Source of the DNA: Streptomyces longhuiensis
GTDB lineage: Bacteria; Actinomycetota; Actinomycetes; Streptomycetales; Streptomycetaceae
DNA: 64,000 nt
Assembly: GCF_020616555.1 (NCBI RefSeq)
Contig: NZ_CP085173.1
Coordinates: forward strand, 1,798,001-1,862,000
Direction: 5' to 3'
Each line of letters starts with the position of its first letter. Positions within the stretch are counted from its first letter, which is position 1. Below, in pieces: positions 16,533 to 24,821 of this stretch. The notes under the pieces were generated by a model. The model worked only from the letters and a program-made list of their open reading frames with translations, did not search any database and was not told the origin of the DNA. The position numbers and the translations under genes were made by a program.

Positions 16533-17318
16533 CTAGATGAACTTCTGGCCCGCGAGGAACTCGGCGAGCTGCTTGCCGCCCTCGCCCTCGTCCTTGACGA
16601 TCGTGCCCGCGCTGCGCGCCGGACGCTCGGCCGCCGCGTCCACGACCGTCCACGCACCCGCCAGACCCACCTCGTCGGCCTCCAGGCCCAGATCCGACAG
16701 GTCCCACGACTCGACCGGCTTCTTCTTCGCCGCCATGATCCCCTTGAACGAGGGGTAACGCGCCTCGCCCGACTGGTCGGTCACCGACACCACCGCCGGG
16801 AGCGAGGCCTCCACCTGCTCCGAGGCCGTGTCACCGTCACGACGGCCCTTGACCACACCGTCCTCGACCGACACCTCCGACAACAGCGTCACCTGCGGCA
16901 CACCCAGCCGCTCCGCCAGCAGCGCCGGCACCACACCCGCCGTACCGTCCGTGGAGGCCATACCGCAGACCACCAGATCGAACCCGGCCTTCTCGATCGC
17001 CTTCGCCAGCACCAGCGACGTGCCCACGATGTCCGTGCCGTGCAGATCGTCGTCCTCGACATGGACCGCCTTGTCCGCGCCCATCGACAACGCCTTGCGC
17101 AACGCGTCCTTCGCGTCCTCCGGACCCACCGTCAACACGGTGATCTCCGCATCGTCCGCCTCGTCCGCGATCTGCAACGCCTGCTCGACCGCGTACTCGT
17201 CCAGCTCCGACAGCAGCCCGTCCACATCATCACGGTCCACCGTCAGGTCCTCAGCGAAATGCCGGTCCCCCGTCGCGTCCGGCACATACTTCACGGTGAC
17301 AACGATCCTCAAGCTCAC
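16533..17318 (-). CDS. etfB: Electron transfer flavoprotein beta subunit
   Basis: A 261-residue ETF beta subunit, the partner of EtfA that binds AMP. It starts MSLRIVVTVKYVPD at GTG 17318, after GGAG; the frame is open upstream but the family begins here. VEDDDLHGTDI, CGMASTDGTAGVVPALLAERL and the C-terminal MAAKKKPVESWDL recognition-loop region match the family. It is the first gene of an etfBA operon. Confidence 0.95.
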   Translation of the reverse strand: MSLRIVVTVKYVPDATGDRHFAEDLTVDRDDVDGLLSELDEYAVEQALQIADEADDAEITVLTVGPEDAKDALRKALSMGADKAVHVEDDDLHGTDIVGTSLVLAKAIEKAGFDLVVCGMASTDGTAGVVPALLAERLGVPQVTLLSEVSVEDGVVKGRRDGDTASEQVEASLPAVVSVTDQSGEARYPSFKGIMAAKKKPVESWDLSDLGLEADEVGLAGAWTVVDAAAERPARSAGTIVKDEGEGGKQLAEFLAGQKFI

Positions 17319-17486
17319 GCCGGCTCTCCTACTGCAATCGTCTTTACTGGGCGGCCTTGCTCCCTGCAGGCAGCATAGGCGTCCGAAGCGGACTCTCCCG
17401 GTCGGGGCGGCCCGCGCCCCGAACGAAATATTACTCGTCAGTACACCCAGCATTTGCCCGCTAAGCAAGCGCTTTGAACTGTGATC

Positions 17487-17993
17487 CTAGTCGCGCAGAC
17501 CGTTGAAGCGGCCCTGGTGGTAGACGAGCGGCCGACCGGCTCCCGCGGGGTCCCCGACGACGGCCTCGGCAAGCACGATGCGGTGGTCTCCGGCGGGCAC
17601 GCGCGCGATCACCCGGCACACCAACCAGGCCAGCACGCCGTCGAGTACGGGCACGCCCTCCGGGCCCTCGTGCCAGCGCGTGGGCTCCCCGAAGCGGTCG
17701 GCGCCGCTCTTCGCGAACGTGGCGGCCAGATCCTGCTGGTGCTCGCCGAGTATGTGGACGCCGATGTGTTCGGCCTCGGAGACGACGGGCCAACTGGAGG
17801 CGCCCAGGCCGATGCCGAACGAGATGACGGGAGGCTCGGCCGACACCGACGTCAGGGAGGTGGCGGTGAAGCCCACCGGGGCGGCGCCCCGGGCGGTGAT
17901 CACCGCGACTCCCGCCGCGTGCTGCCGGAAGACCGAGCGCAGCAGGTCGGGCGATGCGGTGGTGGCGGTGCGGAGATCGGGCGTGGCCGTCAT
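17487..17993 (-). CDS. Flavin reductase family protein
   Basis: A 168-residue split-barrel flavin reductase (HpaC/DIM6 type) which uses NAD(P)H to reduce FMN or FAD for a partner monooxygenase. Typical motifs are FRQHAAGVAVITARG, PVGFTATSLTSVSAEPPVISFGIG and a C-terminal DHRIVLAEAVVG with HQGRFNGLRD. ATG at 17993 follows AAGGA. It lies 46 bp downstream of a short Cys-containing leader peptide, so its expression may respond to cysteine or sulfur supply; such reductases serve sulfonate monooxygenases in other bacteria. Confidence 0.9.
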   Translation of the reverse strand: MTATPDLRTATTASPDLLRSVFRQHAAGVAVITARGAAPVGFTATSLTSVSAEPPVISFGIGLGASSWPVVSEAEHIGVHILGEHQQDLAATFAKSGADRFGEPTRWHEGPEGVPVLDGVLAWLVCRVIARVPAGDHRIVLAEAVVGDPAGAGRPLVYHQGRFNGLRD

Positions 17994-18039
17994 GGAGTTG
18001 TCCTTCTGCCGGAGGGGTGCGAGCGGGATCCGTGGCTGC

Positions 18040-18120
18040 TCAGGAGCCGGGACAGCGCGCACTCGCGCAGCGGGCGAGGTCCACATGGACACGCTCGAAG
18101 AGAAGGAGTTCCGTGGGCAT
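18040..18120 (-). CDS. Putative cysteine-responsive leader peptide
   Basis: A 26-residue ORF, MPTELLLFERVHVDLARCAS then ARCPGS, with the R.HVDL.R..SA.C pattern of actinobacterial 'putative leader peptides' found upstream of sulfur and cysteine genes. Both Cys codons (TGC, TGT) are in the last third, where ribosome stalling would influence downstream structure. The stop codon is 46 bp before the flavin reductase start. A TATCGT box (18133-18138) lies 12 nt upstream of the start codon and TTGACT (18151-18156) further up. Attenuation is known for similar leaders, and inferred here. Confidence 0.75.
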   Translation of the reverse strand: MPTELLLFERVHVDLARCASARCPGS

Positions 18121-18203
18121 ACAGTCAGGCTGACGATAGGTGGTGCGTGCAGTCAAGGGCGTCCCGCCATCTGGGAGAAGCGTCACCACGAAGTCACCCC
18201 CCG

Positions 18204-18611
18204 TCAGACCGCCTCCCCGAGCGCGGCGATGACGTCCGCCTTGCGCGGCTGACCGGAGGCGCGGCGCACGATGTGTCCGGACGCGTCGAGGACGAACACG
18301 GTGGGCGTCTTGAGGACGCCGAGTTCCCTCACGAGGTCGAGCCGGTCCTCGGCGTCGATCTCCACATGGGCCACGCCGGGAACCATTTCGGCCACTTCGC
18401 CGAGCACGCGCCGGGTGGCCCGGCACGGGGCGCAGAAGGCGCTGGAGAACTGCACGAGCGTGGCCCGCTCCCCCAGCTCCTCGCCCAACTTCGCCGCTCC
18501 GAGAGCCGCTTCGCCCTGCCGCACCTTCATCCTCCCGCTCCGCCGCCGTTGCATCAGCCCGAAGACGCTCGCCGCGGCGAGCACGGCCACACACACCACA
18601 AGTCCGGTCAT
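18204..18611 (-). CDS. Membrane-anchored thioredoxin-family protein
   Basis: A 135-residue protein with one N-terminal transmembrane helix (MTGLVVCVAVLAAASVFGL) and a thioredoxin fold. The redox motif is FCAPC rather than the usual WCGPC, followed by TRRVLGEVAEMV and the cis-Pro strand KTPTVFVLD. It probably acts in disulfide exchange on the membrane face. It is divergent from a DUF4395 membrane protein gene, a pairing that is conserved in Streptomyces and suggests they work together. Confidence 0.87.
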   Translation of the reverse strand: MTGLVVCVAVLAAASVFGLMQRRRSGRMKVRQGEAALGAAKLGEELGERATLVQFSSAFCAPCRATRRVLGEVAEMVPGVAHVEIDAEDRLDLVRELGVLKTPTVFVLDASGHIVRRASGQPRKADVIAALGEAV

Positions 18612-18687
18612 CGTTCCAGTGCAGCATTCACGAGACCGCAAAGATTCCCCGGGTCCGCGCGGCGCACCATTGCGGAATGCTGGGTTC

Positions 18688-19104
18688 ATGGACATCGATG
18701 TGAGAGGACCGCGGTTCGGCGCCGCGGTCACGACGGTCGTACTGGCCCTGGTGCTCGTCACGGGCAGCGCCTGGCTCCTGGCGTGGCAGACGCTGTGTTT
18801 CGCGCTCGGCGCGGCGGGCGGGGTGGGGCGTTCTCCCTACGCGTGGCTGTTCCGTACGGCGGTGCGACCGCGGCTCGGGCCGCCCACGGAGTTCGAGGCT
18901 CCGCAGCCGCCGCGGTTCGCGCAGTTCGTCGGGCTCGTCTTCGCGCTCGCGGGCCTGGTGGGCCTGATGTGGGGGCCGGGCTGGCTGGGGCTCGGGGCGA
19001 CGGCCCTCGCACTGGCGGCGGCGTTCCTCAACTCGGTGTTCGGCTACTGCCTGGGGTGCGAGATGTACCTGCTCCTGCGGCGTGGCGCGGCACGATTTGG
19101 CTGA
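18688..19104 (+). CDS. DUF4395 membrane protein
   Basis: A 138-residue protein with four predicted transmembrane segments. It begins MDIDVRGPRFGA and ends with the family signature VFGYCLGCEMYLL, holding two Cys that may exchange electrons with the neighbouring thioredoxin. Family function is unknown. It is divergent from the thioredoxin gene with 76 bp between starts. Confidence 0.85.
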   Translation: MDIDVRGPRFGAAVTTVVLALVLVTGSAWLLAWQTLCFALGAAGGVGRSPYAWLFRTAVRPRLGPPTEFEAPQPPRFAQFVGLVFALAGLVGLMWGPGWLGLGATALALAAAFLNSVFGYCLGCEMYLLLRRGAARFG

Positions 19105-19279
19105 TCAACGGGTTGCGGGGATCGCGCCGGAGTGACGAGGATCTCGCGCCCTGCCGGAACCAGGACTGGCTACTCAGCCGTTGATGGGGCACGATCTGCG
19201 CTAGCCACAAAACCTACGGCTGCGTAACTTCCCGCCGGGAGCCCCCTCCCCAGGCAGAGATGAAGGGTCCTCCCCCTCC

Positions 19280-20008
19280 ATGGCAGAGCTCGTCTACCGT
19301 CCGGTCATCGGCGCGGCCCGCACGATGTTCAAGGCGCTCGATCTGAAGATCGACGTCAAGGGCGCGGAGAACATTCCGCGCTCCGGCGGCGCGGTCCTGG
19401 TCAGCAACCACATCAGCTACCTGGACTTCATCTTCGACGGTCTCGCCGCGCTGCCGCAGAAGCGCCTGGTGCGCTTCATGGCGAAGGAATCGGTCTTCCG
19501 GCACAAGATCTCCGGTCCGCTGATGCGCAGCATGAAGCACATCCCCGTGGACCGGAAGCAGGGCGAGGACGCGTACGCGCACGCCCTCGACTCGCTGCGC
19601 TCCGGTGAGGTCATCGGCGTGTTCCCCGAGGCGACGATCTCGCAGTCGTTCACGCTGAAGAGCTTCAAGTCGGGTGCCGCGCGCCTGGCCCAGGAGGCCG
19701 GTGTGCCGCTGATCCCCATGGCGCTGTGGGGTACGCAGCGCCTGTGGACGAAGGGCCACCCGAAGAACTTCAGGCGTGAGCACATCCCGATCACGATCCG
19801 GGTCGGCGAGCCGATGGAAGCCCCGCGCGACCAGTTCGCCGGTGCGATCACGCGGCGCCTGCGCGAGCGTGTGCAGGAACTCCTCGAGGCGGCGCAGCGC
19901 GCGTACCCCGTACGCCCCAAGGGTCCGGACGACACCTGGTGGATGCCCGCGCACCTCGGCGGCACCGCGCCCACCGCGGCAGAGGTGAAGGCCGCCGAGG
20001 CGAGCTGA
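19280..20008 (+). CDS. 1-acylglycerol-3-phosphate O-acyltransferase (PlsC-like)
   Basis: A 242-residue acyltransferase that adds the second acyl chain to lysophosphatidic acid or a similar acceptor. The catalytic NHX4D box is NHISYLD (His43-Asp48 region), with the substrate-binding block VFPEATIS (FPEG-like, Gly replaced by Ala) and VPLIPMALWGT. No Shine-Dalgarno is clear at ATG 19280. A weak palindrome TACG-N4-CGTA sits about 60 bp upstream. A bidirectional hairpin follows at 20020-20050. Confidence 0.88.
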   Translation: MAELVYRPVIGAARTMFKALDLKIDVKGAENIPRSGGAVLVSNHISYLDFIFDGLAALPQKRLVRFMAKESVFRHKISGPLMRSMKHIPVDRKQGEDAYAHALDSLRSGEVIGVFPEATISQSFTLKSFKSGAARLAQEAGVPLIPMALWGTQRLWTKGHPKNFRREHIPITIRVGEPMEAPRDQFAGAITRRLRERVQELLEAAQRAYPVRPKGPDDTWWMPAHLGGTAPTAAEVKAAEAS

Positions 20009-20019
20009 ATCGGTACTGC

Positions 20020-20050
20020 AGACGTGCCGCGGGCCCACCGCGGTGCGTCT
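20020..20050. terminator. Bidirectional terminator between acyltransferase and B3/4 genes
   Basis: AGACG-tg-CCGCGG, loop GCCCA, then CCGCGG-tg-CGTCT forms a stem of 6 plus 5 bp with a symmetrical internal mismatch, located between the two convergent stop codons. Confidence 0.7.
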
Positions 20051-20735
20051 ACTCCGGCGCGTGGACGGCGATCCGCGCGCCGGGGCTGAACTTCTCCAGG
20101 AGTTCGGCGAGTTCGGTGCCGGCCGCCGCCACGTCGCAGTGCGGCCCCATCGCCTCCAGCAGGAAGAGCGCGTTGACCGATTCCTCGGTGAGGCGCGTGC
20201 GCGTGCCCTGGCGCCAGTTCCAGCGGCGGCAGGTCACGCCGTCGTCGTCGCACCAGACGACCTCGCCCGCGTCGGGCTGCTCCACGACGTCCGCGCCCCC
20301 GGCCACGGTGGCGAAGCCCTCTTCGCCGGTGGCCCTGACGAGGCGCATCCCTCCCTTGATGTGGTCCAGATCCTCGCCGCCGACCGGGATCAGATGGGCC
20401 ACGCTGATCGCGTTGTAGACGTCGACCAGGGTGTTGATCCGCGGCAGTCCGCCGTCCGCGAGAGCCCTCTTGGCCAGCGCCTCCGCGGAGTTGCGGGTGC
20501 GGGAGGGCTTGGCGCCGAAGGCCGTGTAGGCGGCGCGCCAGGCCACCATGTGCGGGTCCTCGTGCGGGGCGCGTCCGTCGAGGCGTGCGGCGAGGCGGCG
20601 TGCGGCGTCGTCGAGAAGGGCCGAAGTCCCTTCCCCGCTGGGGCTGTTGACCAGCCCGTGCGCCTCGATGGCGACGTGCCGGAAGTCGGGTGCGAGGGTC
20701 CGTACCTCGTCGGACACGGTGAGGTGGAGGGTCAT
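20049..20735 (-). CDS. B3/4 domain protein (PheT editing-domain-like)
   Basis: A 228-residue stand-alone B3/B4 domain, as found in the beta subunit of phenylalanyl-tRNA synthetase. Key segments are KPSRTRNSAEALAKR, LPRINTLVDVYNAIS and GGEDLDHI. Free-standing relatives may clear mis-charged tRNAs, though their role in Streptomyces is untested. ATG at 20735 begins MTLHLTVSDEV. It follows a transglutaminase-like gene by 34 bp, probably in one operon. Confidence 0.85.
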   Translation of the reverse strand: MTLHLTVSDEVRTLAPDFRHVAIEAHGLVNSPSGEGTSALLDDAARRLAARLDGRAPHEDPHMVAWRAAYTAFGAKPSRTRNSAEALAKRALADGGLPRINTLVDVYNAISVAHLIPVGGEDLDHIKGGMRLVRATGEEGFATVAGGADVVEQPDAGEVVWCDDDGVTCRRWNWRQGTRTRLTEESVNALFLLEAMGPHCDVAAAGTELAELLEKFSPGARIAVHAPE

Positions 20736-20769
20736 CGTCCGCCTTGCTGTTCGGGGTGCGCTTGCTGTT

Positions 20770-21363
20770 TCAGAGTGCGTCGGGGAGGTGTTCCCACAGG
20801 TACGGCCGGTCGGGGGCGTCTCGCAGAGCGCGCAGCACGGCCGGGGCCGGTACATCAAAGAGTACCGGATAGTCCACCTCATTGGACTTCGCGTCCACGG
20901 CGAAGGCCAGCCGCTCGCCGTCGAGGGAGAACTGGGCGTCGACCCCGGGCTTGTTCCCGCGGCAGTCCTGCCGGTGCCAGGCCCCGCGGAAGCGCACGGC
21001 GACCATGCCGTGCAGCACGTGCCCGGTCCCGGCGTCGTGTGTCAGCCGCTGATAGCAGAGCGCGGCGGGGATGTCCTCGGCGCGCAGGAGCGCGGCCAGC
21101 GCGTGGGACTTGGCGTGACAGATGCCCGTGCCCTGCTCCAGGACGTCCGAGGCGCGCCAGGTGACGCGGAGATCCCCGCTGTCGGCGGAGTGCGGAATGG
21201 TGTCACGCACGAACTCATAGGCGGCCTGCGCGTATGAATATGAGTCGGAGGCCTGGGCGGCGAGGCGCTCGGCGGTCTTCCGTACCAGTGGATGGCGATG
21301 GTCGATGACCTCGTCGGCCGCCAAGTAGGCCGACAGGTCAGGGTTTTTCTGGATCAGCTGCAT
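20770..21363 (-). CDS. Transglutaminase-like cysteine protease-fold protein
   Basis: A 197-residue transglutaminase-like protein with the full catalytic triad: Cys in GICHAKSHALAALL, His in HVLHGMVAV and Asp in RQDCRG. Bacterial members are mostly peptidases or amidases of unknown substrate. There is no signal peptide. Transcription probably starts one or two bases before ATG 21363: TATGCT (21372-21377) and TTGACG (21396-21401) make a good promoter with 18-bp spacing, giving a leaderless mRNA. Confidence 0.87.
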   Translation of the reverse strand: MQLIQKNPDLSAYLAADEVIDHRHPLVRKTAERLAAQASDSYSYAQAAYEFVRDTIPHSADSGDLRVTWRASDVLEQGTGICHAKSHALAALLRAEDIPAALCYQRLTHDAGTGHVLHGMVAVRFRGAWHRQDCRGNKPGVDAQFSLDGERLAFAVDAKSNEVDYPVLFDVPAPAVLRALRDAPDRPYLWEHLPDAL

Positions 21364-21371
21364 GGACGGGG

Positions 21372-21422
21372 AGCATAGAAATGCGACCGACCGCGCGTCA
21401 ATGACTTTACGGTCGATCGCAT
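21372..21422 (-). promoter_or_regulatory. Leaderless promoter flanked by a 13-bp inverted repeat
   Basis: On the minus strand, TTGACG (21396-21401) and TATGCT (21372-21377) are 18 bp apart and the -10 ends 8 nt before the transglutaminase ATG. Inverted arms ATGCGACCGACCG (21381-21393) and its near-perfect complement (21410-21422, one mismatch) bracket the -35 box. This is a likely operator; the regulator is unknown. Confidence 0.7.
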
Positions 21423-21468
21423 ATCCATGCAGGGATGCGGGAGACTCAGGTGAGTCCGGAGGGGCCGC

Positions 21469-22539
21469 CTAGCGGGCCATTTCCTCCTTGAGGGCGGCGA
21501 CGAAACCGTCGACGTCCTCCTCGCGGGTGTCGAAGGCGCACATCCAGCGGACGTCGCCGGCCGCCTCGTCCCAGAAGTAGAACCGGAAGCGCTTCTGGAG
21601 GCGCTCGCTGACGTCGTGCGGCAGCCGCGCGAAGACGGCGTTGGCCTGCACCGGATAGAGGATCTCGACGCCGTGGACGGCGCGGACCCCCTCGGCGAGG
21701 CGCTGGGCCATCTCGTTGGCGTGCCGCGCGTTGCGCAGCCACAGGTCCTTGGCGAGCAGGGCCTCCAACTGCACCGACACGAAGCGCATCTTGGAGGCGA
21801 GCTGCATCGACAGCTTGCGCAGGTGCTTCATGTGGCTGACGGCGTCCTGGTTGAGGACGACGACGGCCTCGCCGAACAGGGCGCCGTTCTTCGTGCCGCC
21901 CAGCGACAGGATGTCGACGCCGACCGCGTTCGTGAACGTGCGCATCGGCACGTCGAGCGAGGCGGCCGCATTGGCTATGCGGGAGCCGTCGAGGTGCACC
22001 TTCATGCCGCGCTCGTGGGCGTGGTCGCAGATCGCGCGGATCTCGTCGGGCGTGTAGAGCGTGCCCAGTTCGGTGTTCTGCGTGATCGAGACGACCTGCG
22101 GCATCGCGCGGTGCTCGTCGTCCCAGCCGAAGGCCTGCCGGTCGATGAGCTCGGGCGTGAGCTTGCCGTCCGGGGTCGGCACGGTGAGCAGCTTGAGGCC
22201 GCCCATGCGCTCCGGGGCCCCGCCCTCGTCCACGTTGATGTGCGCGGACTCGGCGCAGATCACCGCGCCCCAGCGGTCGGTGACCGCCTGGAGCGCGACG
22301 ACGTTGGCACCGGTGCCGTTGAAGACCGGGAACGCCTCGGCCGTGGGGCCGAAGTGGGCGCGGATGATCTGCTGGAGGTTCGCCGTGTAGTCGTCCTCGC
22401 CGTACGCGATCTGGTGACCGCCGTTGGCGAGGGCGAGGGCCGCGAGGATCTCCGGGTGCGCGCCCGCGTAGTTGTCGCTCGCGAAGCCGCGCACGTCCGG
22501 GTCGTGATGCCTGCGGGCGTCGGTCTTCGGAGGATTCAC
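21469..22539 (-). CDS. Low-specificity L-threonine aldolase
   Basis: A 356-residue PLP enzyme that splits threonine to glycine and acetaldehyde. The fold-type I motifs are FASDNYAGAHPE at the N-terminus, HLDGSRIANAAASL (Asp and Arg contacts to PLP) and LGGTKNGALFG with the Schiff-base Lys. I choose GTG 22539 (MNPPKTDARRHHDP), whose GTGA overlaps the SDR stop codon; a GTG at 22557 would add six residues. It is the last gene of the DUF6421-SDR-aldolase operon. Confidence 0.93.
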   Translation of the reverse strand: MNPPKTDARRHHDPDVRGFASDNYAGAHPEILAALALANGGHQIAYGEDDYTANLQQIIRAHFGPTAEAFPVFNGTGANVVALQAVTDRWGAVICAESAHINVDEGGAPERMGGLKLLTVPTPDGKLTPELIDRQAFGWDDEHRAMPQVVSITQNTELGTLYTPDEIRAICDHAHERGMKVHLDGSRIANAAASLDVPMRTFTNAVGVDILSLGGTKNGALFGEAVVVLNQDAVSHMKHLRKLSMQLASKMRFVSVQLEALLAKDLWLRNARHANEMAQRLAEGVRAVHGVEILYPVQANAVFARLPHDVSERLQKRFRFYFWDEAAGDVRWMCAFDTREEDVDGFVAALKEEMAR

Positions 22540-23294
22540 GGCTTCTCGGTCAGCCACAGACGGGTCCCGTTCAATTCCTTGGCGGGCCGGTCCCAGACGC
22601 CGGCGATGGCATCGGCCAGGTCCGTGACGTCCGTGAAGCCCGCGAACTTCGCGTTGGGTCGCTCGGCGCGCATCGCGTCGTGCACCAGCGCCTTCACCAC
22701 CAGGATCGCAGCCGCCTGCTGCGGCCCCTCGTCGCCCCCCGCCTTGCGGAAGGCGTCGCCGAGGGCCAGCGTCCAGGCCTCGGCTGCGGCCTTGGAGGCC
22801 GCGTACGCCGCGTTGCCCGCGGTCGGCTTGCTGGCGCCCGCGGCGCTGATCAGCAGGAAGCGTCCGCGGTCGCTGCGCAGCAGGGCGTCGTGGAACGCGA
22901 GGGAGGTGTGCTGGACCGTACGGATCAGGAGCTTTTCGAGCAGCTCCCAGTCGGCGAGGTCGGTCTCGGCGAAGGAGGCACTGCCGCGCCAGCCGCCGAC
23001 GAGGTGGACCACACCGTCGACGCGCCCGAAGTCCTTCTCCACGTGGTCCGCCCAGTCGCGGGTCGCCTGCAGGTCGAGCAGGTCGACGGTGTCACCGATG
23101 ACGGTGGCGCCGCCGTGCGCGTAGCGCGCCGCGTCCACGGCCTCCGCCAGGCGTGTGGCGTCCGCGTCCGCTCCGACGACCGTCGCGCCCGCCTCGGCGA
23201 GGCGCAGCAGCGTCGCGCGGCCCGCGGGTCCCCCCGCGCCCGCGACCGCGATGACCGCTCCGTCCAGCGTGCCGTTTCCGTTGCCTTCGGCCAT
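22536..23294 (-). CDS. SDR family NAD(P)-dependent oxidoreductase
   Basis: A 252-residue short-chain dehydrogenase with the cofactor motif AGAGGPAGRA (variant of TGxxxGxG), VVHLVGGW in place of NNAG, catalytic Ser in LISAAGAS and YAASKAA with the Tyr-Lys pair. ATG 23294 is preferred because GAGGAG lies about 9 nt upstream; GTG 23324 would overlap the DUF6421 stop by 4 nt and add ten poorly conserved residues. Substrate unknown; translationally coupled with both neighbours. Confidence 0.88.
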   Translation of the reverse strand: MAEGNGNGTLDGAVIAVAGAGGPAGRATLLRLAEAGATVVGADADATRLAEAVDAARYAHGGATVIGDTVDLLDLQATRDWADHVEKDFGRVDGVVHLVGGWRGSASFAETDLADWELLEKLLIRTVQHTSLAFHDALLRSDRGRFLLISAAGASKPTAGNAAYAASKAAAEAWTLALGDAFRKAGGDEGPQQAAAILVVKALVHDAMRAERPNAKFAGFTDVTDLADAIAGVWDRPAKELNGTRLWLTEKP

Positions 23295-23320
23295 GGCCGT
23301 CGCCTCCTCGTCGCGAGCGC

Positions 23321-24739
23321 TCACGCGGCGGCCTGCTCGGCGCCCGCAGCGGTGATCCCCTTGGTGGAGGCGATCACGTTCTTCAGCTTCTTGGACAGTG
23401 CCTCATAGAACATGCTCAGCGGAAACTCGTCCGGAAGCACGTCGTCGACGAGTTTGCGCGGCGGCAGGCTCAGGTCGAGGGCGTCGGGGCCCTTGGCCCA
23501 GCGGGAGCCGGGGTGCGGGGCGAGGTACTGGGACACCAGGTCGTACGCGGCGAACCAGTGCACCAGCTTCGGGCGGTCGATGCCGTCGCGGTACAGCTTC
23601 TCGATCTCGGCGCACAGCTGGTTGGTGACCTGCGGGGCACGCTCCCAGTCGATCTGGAGCTTGTTGTCGGTCCAGCGCACCACGTCGTGCTTGTGCAGGT
23701 ACGCGAAGAGGAGCTGGCCGCCGAGTCCGTCGTAGTTGCGCACGCGCTCGCCGGTGACCGGGAAGCGGAACATCCGGTCGAAGAGGACGGCGTACTGCAC
23801 GTCGCGGCCCTGCGGGAAGCCGTCGGCCTCCAGCTTCACGGCCTCCTTGAAGGCGGTGAGGTCGCAGCGCAGCTCTTCGAGGCCGTACATCCAGAACGGC
23901 TGGCGCTGCTTGATCATGAACGGGTCGAACGGCAGGTCGCCGTGGCTGTGGGTGCGGTCGTGCACCATGTCCCACAGCACGAAGGCCTGCTGGCAGCGGT
24001 CCTGGTCGGAGACCATCTCGCGGATGTCGTCGGGCAGTTCGAGCCCGAGGATGCCGACGGACGCCTCGGTGACGGCGCGGAAGCGGGCCGCCTCACGGTC
24101 GCAGAAGATGCCGCCCCAGGAGAAGCGCTCGGGCGCCTCGCGCACGGCGATGGTCTCCGGGAAGAGCACGGCCGAGTTGGTGTCGTAGCCGGCGGTGAAG
24201 TCCTCGAACGTGATCCCGCAGAACAGCGGGTTGTCGTAGCGCGTCGCCTCCAGCTCGGCGAGCCACTCGGGCCACACCATGCGCAGGACGACGGCCTCCA
24301 GATTGCGGTCCGGGTTGCCGTTCTGCGTGTACATCGGGAAGAGGACCAGGTGCTGCAGTCCGTCCTCGCGGTGCGCGGCGGGCTGGAAGGCCAGCAGCGA
24401 GTCGAGGAAGTCGGGGACCTGGAAGCCCTCCTCCGCCCAGCGGCGCAGGTCGGCGACGAGCGCCGAGTGGTACGCGGCGTCGTGCGGGAGCAGCGGGGAG
24501 AGCTGCTCGACGGCGGATATCACGCGGTCGAGCGTCAGCTCGGCGACGGCCTTGGACGGGGCGCCCTCGGCGGCGAAGTCGATGGAGCCGTCCTTCTGCT
24601 GCCAGGGCCGGACCTCCTCCACGGCGGCCTTGAGCAGGGGCCACGCCGGGTGTTCCACCACCCTGGTTTCGGGGCTTCCCCCAACCATCTCCGGAGGAAC
24701 CTTCCCCTCCACGCCCGACTGCACAAGAATTTCCGTCAT
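23321..24739 (-). CDS. DUF6421 family protein
   Basis: A 472-residue protein of a conserved actinobacterial family with no known activity. It is soluble, with no signal or membrane helix, and is rich in conserved His/Asp/Trp blocks (HDRTHSHGDLPFDPFMI, LVHWFAAYDLVSQYLAPHPG), suggesting an enzyme. ATG 24739 follows GGAGGATGG. First gene of an operon with SDR and threonine aldolase genes, a combination often kept in Streptomyces, hinting at amino-acid or aldehyde metabolism. A large inverted repeat (24756-24796) directly precedes the ribosome-binding site. Confidence 0.82.
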   Translation of the reverse strand: MTEILVQSGVEGKVPPEMVGGSPETRVVEHPAWPLLKAAVEEVRPWQQKDGSIDFAAEGAPSKAVAELTLDRVISAVEQLSPLLPHDAAYHSALVADLRRWAEEGFQVPDFLDSLLAFQPAAHREDGLQHLVLFPMYTQNGNPDRNLEAVVLRMVWPEWLAELEATRYDNPLFCGITFEDFTAGYDTNSAVLFPETIAVREAPERFSWGGIFCDREAARFRAVTEASVGILGLELPDDIREMVSDQDRCQQAFVLWDMVHDRTHSHGDLPFDPFMIKQRQPFWMYGLEELRCDLTAFKEAVKLEADGFPQGRDVQYAVLFDRMFRFPVTGERVRNYDGLGGQLLFAYLHKHDVVRWTDNKLQIDWERAPQVTNQLCAEIEKLYRDGIDRPKLVHWFAAYDLVSQYLAPHPGSRWAKGPDALDLSLPPRKLVDDVLPDEFPLSMFYEALSKKLKNVIASTKGITAAGAEQAAA

Positions 24740-24755
24740 TACCCATCCTCCACGG

Positions 24756-24796
24756 GAGAACCTCGCGTACAGACACCGTAAACGGGCGAGGTTCTC
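24756..24796. promoter_or_regulatory. Large inverted repeat in the DUF6421 leader
   Basis: Perfect 11-bp arms GAGAACCTCGC (24756-24766) and GCGAGGTTCTC (24786-24796) with a 19-nt spacer that itself contains CCGTAAACGG. The inner arm ends 17 nt before the DUF6421 start codon. It could be an operator or, as RNA, a hairpin next to the ribosome-binding site. It could also act as terminator for readthrough from the esterase operon upstream? That operon's last stop is at 24822, so this placement fits a terminator too. Confidence 0.6.
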
Positions 24797-24821
24797 CACC
24801 ACAAGGGGGGCCGGGAGGAAG

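Noticed and set aside
19213..19227. CCTACGGCTGCGTAA as a regulatory palindrome before the acyltransferase
   Set aside because: Only TACG/CGTA pairs perfectly; too weak to call without comparison to relatives.
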